Assembly (NCBI GenBank): GCA_902600485.1
Contig: CACKJD010000001.1
Span: forward strand, 179,501-243,500
Source of the DNA: an uncultured Pelagibacteraceae bacterium
GTDB taxonomy: Bacteria; Pseudomonadota; Alphaproteobacteria; Pelagibacterales; Pelagibacteraceae
DNA: 64,000 nt
Direction of reading: 5' to 3'
This document shows, one piece after another, positions 19,664-28,761 of the stretch (the stretch's first letter is position 1; the number at the start of each line of letters is the position of its first letter). Below the pieces are notes generated by a model. It did not search any database. It was not told where the DNA came from and saw only the letters and a program-made list of their open reading frames with translations. A program made the position numbers and the translations under genes.

Positions 19664-20701
19664 GTGAAAAAAACCCTAGGTCATAACAGTAAAAAGGATT
19701 TTCTAAATAAACCAGTTGAACATATTGATATAACGAAATTTGATGCAAGACCTATAATTTCCTCAATGGAAAAAATGTCTTTTGTGTCTCGAGAGACAGC
19801 TAATGCTGCAAAAATCTATAATGAAATGCTAAGTGAAAAAGATTGTACTATTTTTTTGACATTAGCAGGTTCAACATCTGCGGCTGGATGTATGCATATA
19901 TATAGAGATTTAGTCAAATATAATATGGTCGATGCAATAGTTGCAACTGGAGCGTCAATTATTGACATGGATTTCTTTGAGGCCTTAGGTTTTAAGCATT
20001 ATCAAGGCTCTCAGTTTCAAGATGACACTGAATTAAGAAAAAATTATATCGATAGAATATATGACACTTATATTGATGAAGAGGAACTACAACATTGTGA
20101 TAAAGTAATTGGAGAAATTGCTGATTCACTTGAACCACGATCCTATACATCAAGAGAATTTATCTCTGAGCTTGGCAAATATCTAAAAAAAAATGCAAAG
20201 AAAAAAGGTTCCTTAATTGAGATGTCATATGACTACCAAGTACCCATATTCTGTCCCGCATTCACAGATTCCAGTGCCGGATTTGGATTAGTAATGCATC
20301 AAGAAAAAAATCCAAAAAAGCATATGACTATCGACTCGATTAGAGAATTTAGAGAATTAACTGAGATAAAGATAAAATCAAAAGGATCTGGTTTAATAAT
20401 GATTGGTGGGGGAGTTCCAAAAAATTTTATTCAGGATACGGTTATTTGTGCAGAGCTATTAGGTAAAGATGTGGACATGCATAAATATGCAATTCAAATT
20501 ACAGTCGCAGACGCTAGAGATGGGGCATGCAGTAGTTCAACTTTAAAAGAGGCTAGTTCTTGGGGCAAAGTTGATACCTCTAAGGAACAAATGGTGTTTG
20601 CTGAAGCGACTAGTGTAATACCTTTAATTGCAAGCGATGCTTACCACAAAGGCGAATGGAAAAAGAGGGATCGAAAAAATTTCTCTAAAATTTTTGAATA
20701 A
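19664..20701 (+). CDS. Deoxyhypusine synthase-like / homospermidine synthase-like protein
   Basis: LTLAGSTSAAGC, VATGASIIDMD, ITVADARDGACSSSTLKEASSWGKV; the catalytic Lys context SWGK is conserved with DHS. Confidence 0.85.
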   Translation: MKKTLGHNSKKDFLNKPVEHIDITKFDARPIISSMEKMSFVSRETANAAKIYNEMLSEKDCTIFLTLAGSTSAAGCMHIYRDLVKYNMVDAIVATGASIIDMDFFEALGFKHYQGSQFQDDTELRKNYIDRIYDTYIDEEELQHCDKVIGEIADSLEPRSYTSREFISELGKYLKKNAKKKGSLIEMSYDYQVPIFCPAFTDSSAGFGLVMHQEKNPKKHMTIDSIREFRELTEIKIKSKGSGLIMIGGGVPKNFIQDTVICAELLGKDVDMHKYAIQITVADARDGACSSSTLKEASSWGKVDTSKEQMVFAEATSVIPLIASDAYHKGEWKKRDRKNFSKIFE

Positions 20702-21580
20702 GTGAAATATTTATCGAATAAAAATGGATTTTTGGGTATTGAAAACAAATTCGATATTAAACAAAAATCTGTTGTTATACCATTTGGTTTAGAAAAAACA
20801 GTCAGTTATGGGAGAGGTACAAAAAATGGGCCCAAGGAAATTATAAAAGCTTCACACCAAGTTGAGCTTTACGATGAAGAGTTTAATTGTGAACCTTTCA
20901 AAGTTATAGGCGTAAAAACTATCAAACCATTCAAAATTAATAAAAATATAAATAAAGCCTTAAAACAAATTTCATTTTTAAACCAAAAATCAATTGAAAA
21001 AAATTTGTTTCCACTAACTTTAGGAGGTGAACATTCGATCACAGCTGGCTGTATTGAACCTTTTGTTAAAAGTTATAAAAATGTTACAATTTTACAATTT
21101 GATGCCCATGCAGATCTTAGAAATAGCTATAACAATCAAAAATACTCACATGCATCTGCCATGAGAAGGTGCTTGGACTTCAAAAATGTAAATTTAATTT
21201 CCATTGGTATAAGAAATATCTCAAAAGAAGAAATACCTTTTTTAAAAAAAAATGAAAGCAGGATCAAAATATTTTGGGCTAAGGATCAAAAAAAATGGAA
21301 TTTACAATATTTTAAAAGATTAATTAAAAATAAGAATGTATATTTAACTTTTGACGTAGATGGTTTGGACTCTAGTATTATGCCAGCAACTGGAACTCCC
21401 GAACCAGGAGGCTTGTTTTGGTACGAAACATTAAGTTTAATCAAAACTACTTTTAAGAATACAAATGTAATAGGTGCAGATATAAATGAATTAGCTCCAA
21501 TTAAAGGATTTAATTCATATAATTTTTTAGTGGCAAAACTTGCTTATAAGATACTGACGTATAAATTTTTTTTAAAATAA
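20702..21580 (+). CDS. speB: Agmatinase/arginase (ureohydrolase) family
   Basis: GGEHSIT, QFDAHADLR, SHASAMRR, FDVDGLDSSIMPATGTPEPGG metal-binding motifs; GTG start. Confidence 0.9.
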   Translation: MKYLSNKNGFLGIENKFDIKQKSVVIPFGLEKTVSYGRGTKNGPKEIIKASHQVELYDEEFNCEPFKVIGVKTIKPFKINKNINKALKQISFLNQKSIEKNLFPLTLGGEHSITAGCIEPFVKSYKNVTILQFDAHADLRNSYNNQKYSHASAMRRCLDFKNVNLISIGIRNISKEEIPFLKKNESRIKIFWAKDQKKWNLQYFKRLIKNKNVYLTFDVDGLDSSIMPATGTPEPGGLFWYETLSLIKTTFKNTNVIGADINELAPIKGFNSYNFLVAKLAYKILTYKFFLK

Positions 21581-21581
21581 T

Positions 21582-22130
21582 TTAAACTGGCTTAAGTGTA
21601 CCAAGTAATAATCTAAATGGTACAAGCATTATTAATGCTATAAATATTTTTACACCTAAGTCGCCGAGTGACAAAGTTATCCAAGGTACTCCGGTTCCAT
21701 AAAATGAAATAGAAAAGAATAAAAACGTATCAACAGTTGAGCCTATTAACGATGAAAATAAAGGAGCAACAAACCATGTTTTTCTCCTTAATCTATCAAA
21801 AACTTGAACATCTAACAATTGTGCAACTATAAATGCTGTTCCAGAACCAATAGCTATTCTAATTGAAATTAAATCAGAAAAATTTGTAGAAAATATAAGT
21901 GTAAATAATAATCCGATTGTGAAACCAAAATAAACAATCTTTCTAGCTATTAATTTACCAAAAGACCTATTGGCTAAATCAGTAATTAAAAAAGCTATTG
22001 GGTAACTAAAAGCTCCGTAGGTTAAAATATTTTCCAATCCATAATATTTGACAGGAAACTGTACTAGAAAATTTGAAATTAATACCACAAACCCCATAAA
22101 AAGGGATAGGGTTAAAAACAACTTATTCAT
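21582..22130 (-). CDS. VUT family (YhhQ-like) queuosine-precursor transporter
   Basis: Polytopic; TYGAFSYPIAFLITDLANRSFG and AFIVAQLLDVQVFDRLR motifs. Confidence 0.85.
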   Translation of the reverse strand: MNKLFLTLSLFMGFVVLISNFLVQFPVKYYGLENILTYGAFSYPIAFLITDLANRSFGKLIARKIVYFGFTIGLLFTLIFSTNFSDLISIRIAIGSGTAFIVAQLLDVQVFDRLRRKTWFVAPLFSSLIGSTVDTFLFFSISFYGTGVPWITLSLGDLGVKIFIALIMLVPFRLLLGTLKPV

Positions 22131-22411
22131 TATGATGATTTTTGGATTATGCTTTTTTTAATTTTTTTTAATCTTAAAGATAAATTTTTTGATTTCACAG
22201 TTTTCATAAATTGATCAAAGCTTCCTTTTTTATCTATAGATCTCATTGCTGCATTAGAGACGGTTATATTTAGTTTTTTATTTAATAATTCGCTTTTAAA
22301 ACCAACTTTTTTTACACTTGGTAAAAATCTTCTTTTAACTTTATTATTCGCATGACTTACCTTATGGCCTTTCAAAGGTCTTTTTCCAGTTAATTCGCAC
22401 TTTTTTGGCAT
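22130..22411 (-). CDS. rpmB: 50S ribosomal protein L28
   Basis: MPKKCELTGKRPLKGHKVSHANNKVKRRFLPSV. Confidence 0.97.
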   Translation of the reverse strand: MPKKCELTGKRPLKGHKVSHANNKVKRRFLPSVKKVGFKSELLNKKLNITVSNAAMRSIDKKGSFDQFMKTVKSKNLSLRLKKIKKSIIQKSS

Positions 22412-22419
22412 GAGGAGAG

Positions 22420-22448
22420 TGTATAAATGTACATTTTGATTCAGTCAA
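22420..22448 (-). promoter_or_regulatory. Strong sigma70-like promoter for rpmB
   Basis: Minus strand TTGACT (22448-22443), 17-nt spacer, TATACA (22425-22420); lies within the 39-nt pyrD-rpmB gap. Confidence 0.6.
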
Positions 22449-22450
22449 GT

Positions 22451-23488
22451 TTATAATTTACCAATAATATCGGAATAATTTTTTATTTTTTTTTCCTTTA
22501 ATATTTTTTTAAGTTCTTCATTAATTTTTATCGCAATTTTAGGTCCTCTAAAAACCATGCCTGTATAAAGTTGAACAAAATTAGCCCCACTCAAAAATTT
22601 TTTGTATGCCGTTTCTCCAGATTCCACACCCCCTACACCAATAATTTTTATTTGTCCATTTAGATTTTTAAAAAAATCATTTATCAATTTATTTGATATA
22701 TCGTTCAAAGGTTTACCCGATAAACCGCCTTTCTGAAATTTTTGATGGTCTTTCAGGTTATCTCTATTTTGATCCGTAGTATTTGAAACAATTAACGCAT
22801 TGACTTTATATTGTATTAATATTTTAGATATATCTTTAACAATATTGTTATCAATATCTGGTGAAATTTTTAAAGCAATTGGAATATCGCTATTTAATTT
22901 TTTTTTTTCAGAAAAAATTTTATCTAATAAATTTTCTAATTCATCCAAATTGTGAAAATCTCTTAAGTTTTCCGTATTAGGTGATGAAATATTAATTGTT
23001 ATGTAATCTGCTAATTTATAAAATTTATTGAATCCAATTAGATAGTCTCCTACTCTATCTTTGCTGTTCCAGTTTGGTCCTATGTTTACACCAAGTATAC
23101 CAATCGGTTTATTTTTTTTTATTCTATCACTTACAATATCACTGCCTGAATTATTAAAACCAAGACGATTTATTAAAGCTTTATCATTCTCTAACCTAAA
23201 AACTCTTGGTTTTTTGTTTCCATATTGTTTTAAAGGTGTGACTGTTCCCACCTCAACAAAACCAAAACCTAGATTAAATAATGAATTATAAACCTCAGCA
23301 TTTTTATCAAAGCCAGCAGCAACCCCGATTGGATTTTTTATCTCTCTTCCAAATAATTCAGATTTTAAATATGAGACTTCTGAAATTTTTTGTTTTAAAA
23401 ACAAATTTGTTTTAAGAGCCTTAATAGCTAATGTATGTGCCAATTCAGGGTCTAATTTAAATATCAATGGTCTAATTTTATCGAACAT
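22451..23488 (-). CDS. pyrD: Dihydroorotate dehydrogenase (quinone)
   Basis: NPIGVAAGFDKNAE, GFVEVGTVTP, NISSPNTENLRDF, GGLSGKPL. Confidence 0.96.
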   Translation of the reverse strand: MFDKIRPLIFKLDPELAHTLAIKALKTNLFLKQKISEVSYLKSELFGREIKNPIGVAAGFDKNAEVYNSLFNLGFGFVEVGTVTPLKQYGNKKPRVFRLENDKALINRLGFNNSGSDIVSDRIKKNKPIGILGVNIGPNWNSKDRVGDYLIGFNKFYKLADYITINISSPNTENLRDFHNLDELENLLDKIFSEKKKLNSDIPIALKISPDIDNNIVKDISKILIQYKVNALIVSNTTDQNRDNLKDHQKFQKGGLSGKPLNDISNKLINDFFKNLNGQIKIIGVGGVESGETAYKKFLSGANFVQLYTGMVFRGPKIAIKINEELKKILKEKKIKNYSDIIGKL

Positions 23489-25059
23489 TAATTTATTTTC
23501 TCTTTAATAAGTGAAATCATTTCCTTTCTTCCAAAAAAACTTATGAAAAACCCTAACCTCGGACCATTTTCTACTCCAAAGACTACCTCGTAAATTAATT
23601 TAAACCATTCTCTAAGATTTTCTTTGTAACCATTATTTTTTCCTACTGTGTAAATTTCTGTTTGAATATCCTCAGGCTTCATATTATCAGAACATTTTTC
23701 TAAGCTTGAAATTAAATTTAATAAAGCTTTTTTTTCTGAAATATTTGGTTTTTTATATTTTTTGTTTTGTTTAACGATATCGTTAAAGTATTTTATTGAA
23801 TATTTTATTAAATTATTAAATATAGGAAAGTTGTCTTTAGCGATATCTTTTTTATAATTTTTTACAAATTTCCAAAGCACTTCTACAGATGTAGCATTAC
23901 TAGTTTCAACTAAATTTAAAAGCATGGAAAAACTCATGATATAATCCTCTGAGGGAATTTTGCCATTATGAACGTGCCATAAAGGATTAAGCAACAACTC
24001 TCGTGCATCCTGTTTCTTACTTTTTTCGATTAGATCTAAATACTCATCTACAGCCTTTGGTACAATTTCTTTATATAATTTTTTTGCTCTTTTTGGATTC
24101 TGATACATAAACAAGGACAAGCTTTCTGGTGAGGCATAATTAAGCCATTCCTCAATGGTTACACCGTTTCCTTTTGACTTTGAAATTTTTTCACCTTTAT
24201 CATCAAGAAATAGTTCATAGGCAAAACCCGTGGGATTATTTTTTCCTAAGAGTTTAATTATCTTAGTAGATAGAATTGCACTCTCAATTAAGTCTTTTCC
24301 ATACATTTCAAAATCAATATCAAGAGTATACCATCTCATTGCCCAATCTACTTTCCATTGAAGTTTGCAATTACCATCTAAAATACTTGTCTCCAATTTT
24401 TTTCCATTATTATCAAAAATTAAAGATGAATTTTTTTTATTTATTTCGACAATGGGTATTTCTAACACTTGACCTGTTTCTTTACATATAGGAAGAAATG
24501 GAGAATATGTTTTTTGTCTTTCTTTACCTAATGTAGGAATAATTATTTCCATTATCCCTTCGTAATTATCTAATATTTTTTTTAGTGTATCGTTAAAAAA
24601 TCCGGATTTATATAAAGCCGTTGAACTCATAAATTTATATTTAAAACTGAATTCATTTAAAAATTTTTTGAGCATTTCATTATTATGTTCACCAAAACTT
24701 TTAAATTTTTCAAACGGGTCAGGAATATCTGTAAGAGGCTTATGCAAATTTTTTTTTAGTATATCTTTGTTTGGAACGTTATCTGGCACTTTTCTCAAAC
24801 CGTCTAAATCATCAGAAAATGTAATAATTTCTTTAGGTAAATTTGTTAAGTAATTTAAGGCGTTGACTACCATGCTTGTTCTTGCAACTTCTCCAAATGT
24901 TCCAATATGGGGTAATCCTGAAGGACCATATCCAGTCTGTAGTATAATTTTTCCTTTTTTATCTATGTATTTTTTCCTTTCTTTGAGAATCTTTTTTGCC
25001 TCAACAAACGGCCATGAGTTCGACTTTTCTATATCTTCTTTTTTAATATTTATCATCAA
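23488..25059 (-). CDS. lysS: Lysyl-tRNA synthetase, class I
   Basis: HIGH-like GLPHIGTFGE and KMSKS-like KISKSKGNG; class-I LysRS architecture. Confidence 0.93.
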   Translation of the reverse strand: MMINIKKEDIEKSNSWPFVEAKKILKERKKYIDKKGKIILQTGYGPSGLPHIGTFGEVARTSMVVNALNYLTNLPKEIITFSDDLDGLRKVPDNVPNKDILKKNLHKPLTDIPDPFEKFKSFGEHNNEMLKKFLNEFSFKYKFMSSTALYKSGFFNDTLKKILDNYEGIMEIIIPTLGKERQKTYSPFLPICKETGQVLEIPIVEINKKNSSLIFDNNGKKLETSILDGNCKLQWKVDWAMRWYTLDIDFEMYGKDLIESAILSTKIIKLLGKNNPTGFAYELFLDDKGEKISKSKGNGVTIEEWLNYASPESLSLFMYQNPKRAKKLYKEIVPKAVDEYLDLIEKSKKQDARELLLNPLWHVHNGKIPSEDYIMSFSMLLNLVETSNATSVEVLWKFVKNYKKDIAKDNFPIFNNLIKYSIKYFNDIVKQNKKYKKPNISEKKALLNLISSLEKCSDNMKPEDIQTEIYTVGKNNGYKENLREWFKLIYEVVFGVENGPRLGFFISFFGRKEMISLIKEKIN

Positions 25060-25141
25060 TTTAAAATATCTTGTATTTTAGGAACATATTTTATTCATAT
25101 AATGTTGAAATTTATTTTCCATAAAATAATGTTCGTTAAAA

Positions 25142-26587
25142 ATGTCCAATTATAAAACAGTATTTTTTACATTAGGGATTTTATTAATTATTTTAGGAGT
25201 TGCCATGATTGTTCCCGTGGTGTTCCAATTAATTTATAATGAATTTGATTCTACTTTCATTGCCTCTGGAATTATAACAATTACTTTCGGGATATTGTTT
25301 TTTCTTTCTAACATTGATCATTTAAAATTAATAAATACACAACAGGCTTTTTTATTAACAGCTTTATCATGGTTGAGCATTGCAACATTTGGATCCTTAC
25401 CTTTTTTTTTCTCTGGATTAAATTTATCAATTACAGACTCTTTTTTTGAAAGCATGTCAGGAATTACAACTACAGGAGCAACAATTTTAAATGATATAGA
25501 AAGTTCACCAAAAGGTATACTCGTTTGGAGGTCAATGCTTCAATGGCTTGGAGGAATTGGTGTAATTTTGATGGCTATTACACTTATGCCAATTATGAAT
25601 ATTGGTGGAATGCAATTGTTAAAAATTTCCGCTTATGATACCTCTGAAAAAATTTTACCGAAATCTAAAGAAATTTCTAAAACACTGATCACTGTATATA
25701 TATCTTTAACTTTTTTGTGTGCATTATTTTATAAAATTTTTGGAATGAATACTTTTGATAGTTTGACACACTCTATGACAACGATAGCAACTGGTGGCTT
25801 TTCAAACTACGATCAGTCCATAGGATATTTTAATAATGCTTACATTGAGATTGTTTCAATTATATTCATTTTGTTAGGTAGCATTCCTTTTATATTATAT
25901 ATAAAATTTATTTCTGATGATAAAAAAATTATTTTTAAAGATGAGCAAGTTAAACTATTTTTTAAACTAACTCTAATCTCAATATTAGTATTATTTGTTT
26001 ATCTTATTATAGTTAATAATAGTATATTTGAAATACATCTAAGATCAGTAATTTTTAATGTAGTTTCAATTTTAACAGGCACAGGATATGTAACTAAAGA
26101 ATTTGATCAATGGGGGAATTTTCCATTAATTTTTTTCTTAATACTTATGTTTATAGGAGGGTGCGCTGGATCAACCACATGTGGAATAAAAATTTTTAGA
26201 GTACACATTTTATATTACTTTATCAGAAATCAATTAATTAAAATTATATATCCAAGAGCTATAATAAATCTGAAATACAATAATAGTAAAGTTGAAGACA
26301 AGCTGATAGCATCGATAGTATCTTTTATATATCTTTATATTTTGATATTTTTTGTGTTGGCTTCAATGCTTACCTTAACTGGCTTAGACTTCATAACTTC
26401 AATTTCAGGTGCTGCATCTTCTTTATCTAATGTTGGCCCTGGCTTAGGGAGTGAAATTGGACCAAATAGTAATTATTCTGGGCTTCCTGATCCATCTAAG
26501 TGGTTGCTATCAGTAGGAATGATTTTAGGAAGACTGGAAATTTTTGCAATACTAATAATTTTTTTACCATCTTTCTGGAGAAAATAG
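25142..26587 (+). CDS. trkH: TrkH-family potassium uptake protein
   Basis: Repeated selectivity-filter-like elements SGITTTGATIL, TIATGGFSNYD, GCAGSTTCGIKIFR and SNVGPGLGS. Confidence 0.93.
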   Translation: MSNYKTVFFTLGILLIILGVAMIVPVVFQLIYNEFDSTFIASGIITITFGILFFLSNIDHLKLINTQQAFLLTALSWLSIATFGSLPFFFSGLNLSITDSFFESMSGITTTGATILNDIESSPKGILVWRSMLQWLGGIGVILMAITLMPIMNIGGMQLLKISAYDTSEKILPKSKEISKTLITVYISLTFLCALFYKIFGMNTFDSLTHSMTTIATGGFSNYDQSIGYFNNAYIEIVSIIFILLGSIPFILYIKFISDDKKIIFKDEQVKLFFKLTLISILVLFVYLIIVNNSIFEIHLRSVIFNVVSILTGTGYVTKEFDQWGNFPLIFFLILMFIGGCAGSTTCGIKIFRVHILYYFIRNQLIKIIYPRAIINLKYNNSKVEDKLIASIVSFIYLYILIFFVLASMLTLTGLDFITSISGAASSLSNVGPGLGSEIGPNSNYSGLPDPSKWLLSVGMILGRLEIFAILIIFLPSFWRK

Positions 26588-28051
26588 TTGAATAAAAACT
26601 TTTTAATTTTCTTTACTGAGAAACCATTAAAAATGATTATGCTTGGCTTCTCATCGGGATTACCAATACTTTTAGTTTTTTCTACTTTATCAGTATGGTT
26701 AACTAAAGCTGGTATTGAAAGAAGCACTGTCACTCTTTTTAGTTGGGCTGGATTTGCATATGCTTTTAAATTTTTATGGTCTCCTTTAGTAGACAAAGTT
26801 AGCATTCCTTTTTTTTCTGGTATGGGACATAGGAGAAGCTGGTTGCTCCTGACACAATTGTTAATAATTTTTGCATTAATTCTCACATCAATAAATGATC
26901 CTCAAAATAATATTTATATTACAGCTGTATGTATTACTCTTGTTGCATTTTTTAGTGCAACCCAAGATATAATAATTGATGCTTACAGAATTGAGTCCAT
27001 TGAACAAAATTTACAAGGATCACTATCGTCTACATATATAGCTGGTTACAGAATTGGTATGTTGGTTGGTGGAGCTGGTAGTTTATGGTTAGCTTCATTA
27101 TGGGGGGCTGATATTTATGAACATAATGTTTGGAAAAAAGTATATCTAACTATGTCATTATTAATGTTGATAGGTATCATTGCAAATCTCATATCCCATG
27201 AGCCGAAGCGAAAAAGGAAATTTTCAAATAAAACAAATTCGCACTTTAAATTTTTTGTAAATATATTAATTTCAGTTGTAATTTTCATATTTATTTATTC
27301 AAATATAATTAATCCTTTTTCGGATAAAAATTTATTAAGTTTTTTCTTTACAATATTAAAGTTAATTATCTGTTTTTTATGTAGTGGTTTTTATATTTTT
27401 TTTCTGGTTAAGTTGAAATTTCAAGATAGATCAATGGTTAAAGAGAGTTACTTCAATCCAATTAAAAACTTTATCGATAAGTATGGGAAGCTTGCTATAC
27501 TTATTTTGCTTTTGATTTCACTTTATAGAATGGCAGATGTTGTAATGGGGGTAATGGCAAATATTTTTTATCTAGAAAAGGGTTATAGCATAGGTGAAAT
27601 TGCAACATATTCAAAATTTTTTGGAGTTTTTGCTACGATTGCTGGGGGATTAATTGGAGGATATTTTGCAATGAGATTTGGGACGATGATCACTTTATTT
27701 ATTGGTGCTCTTATCGCATCATTGAGCAATCTACTTTTTGCTTGGTTGGCAAGTACAGAAGCTAATATTAAATACTTAATTTCTGTAATTACAGCTGATA
27801 ATATCTCTAGCGGATTTGCTGGGGCTGCGTTCGTAATATACTTGTCTGGATTAACATCAATAAAATTTACAGCTACTCAATATGCTCTTTTCAGTTCGAT
27901 AATGTTATTTTTACCTAAACTTATAGCAGGTTATTCTGGAGCTTGGGTGGATGTAATGGGTTACCAAGCCTATTTTATAACCACCGCTTTAATAGGAATA
28001 CCAGTTTTATTTTTAATAGTTTATATTTCAAAAGTAGCACCAATTAAATGA
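26588..28051 (+). CDS. ampG: MFS transporter, AmpG-like muropeptide permease
   Basis: LGFSSGLPILLVFSTLSVWLTKAGI, KFLWSPLVD, GHRRSWLL, ATQDIIIDAYRIE. Confidence 0.85.
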   Translation: MNKNFLIFFTEKPLKMIMLGFSSGLPILLVFSTLSVWLTKAGIERSTVTLFSWAGFAYAFKFLWSPLVDKVSIPFFSGMGHRRSWLLLTQLLIIFALILTSINDPQNNIYITAVCITLVAFFSATQDIIIDAYRIESIEQNLQGSLSSTYIAGYRIGMLVGGAGSLWLASLWGADIYEHNVWKKVYLTMSLLMLIGIIANLISHEPKRKRKFSNKTNSHFKFFVNILISVVIFIFIYSNIINPFSDKNLLSFFFTILKLIICFLCSGFYIFFLVKLKFQDRSMVKESYFNPIKNFIDKYGKLAILILLLISLYRMADVVMGVMANIFYLEKGYSIGEIATYSKFFGVFATIAGGLIGGYFAMRFGTMITLFIGALIASLSNLLFAWLASTEANIKYLISVITADNISSGFAGAAFVIYLSGLTSIKFTATQYALFSSIMLFLPKLIAGYSGAWVDVMGYQAYFITTALIGIPVLFLIVYISKVAPIK

Positions 28052-28761
28052 TAAACAACTATCCCATAGTAAATATTTATGAAAAAGAGTCTTTGAAATC
28101 AAAAATTTCCTCACAATTAATATATGGTGAAGGGTTTCAAATTTTAAATAAAAAAAAAAGTTGGTTAAAAATTAAGACCTCATATGACAAATATACAGGT
28201 TTTATAAAAAAAAGAAAATTTATGAAAGATATCAAGACTACACATAAAATTTCATCTTTATTTGCAAGAATATATTCAAAACCAAAAAATAAATTTATAC
28301 TAAATACTAAACTACCATTTTGTTCATTAATTTTAGTAACAGAAGAAAAGAATGAATTTTATAAATTTGAAAATTATTGGATAAAAAAAAAGGACGTGGT
28401 ACCAATTAGTTATAAGCAACAGACTTTCAAAAATATTATAATTTTTAAAGATATTCCTTATAAGTGGGGTGGTAAAACCTATAAAGGAATCGATTGTTCG
28501 GCATTAGTGCAAATTTTTTTTAAATTTAATAATCAATACTGTCCTAGAGACACAAAAGATCAAATAAAATATTTTAAAAAACCAAAAAATATTAGGAAGA
28601 ATGCTATTATATTTTGGAAAGGTCATGTTGCGGTTTGTCTATCAAAGACTCGATTAATACATGCCTACGGACCAAAAAAAAAGGTTCTCTTTATGAATGT
28701 TAAAAAAACATTAAAACTAATAAAAAAAACAGCAAAATTAAATGTGATTGGAATTAGATAA
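28048..28761 (+). CDS. NlpC/P60-family cell-wall hydrolase with N-terminal SH3-like domains
   Basis: YKWGGKTYKGIDCSALVQIFF (Cys), AIIFWKGHVAVCL and LIHAYG (His) motifs. Confidence 0.85.
   Translation: MINNYPIVNIYEKESLKSKISSQLIYGEGFQILNKKKSWLKIKTSYDKYTGFIKKRKFMKDIKTTHKISSLFARIYSKPKNKFILNTKLPFCSLILVTEEKNEFYKFENYWIKKKDVVPISYKQQTFKNIIIFKDIPYKWGGKTYKGIDCSALVQIFFKFNNQYCPRDTKDQIKYFKKPKNIRKNAIIFWKGHVAVCLSKTRLIHAYGPKKKVLFMNVKKTLKLIKKTAKLNVIGIR

Noticed and set aside
23488-25059. Class I (archaeal-type) LysRS as a recent archaeal transfer
   Set aside because: Class I LysRS is known to be widespread in alphaproteobacteria, so no recent transfer needs to be invoked.
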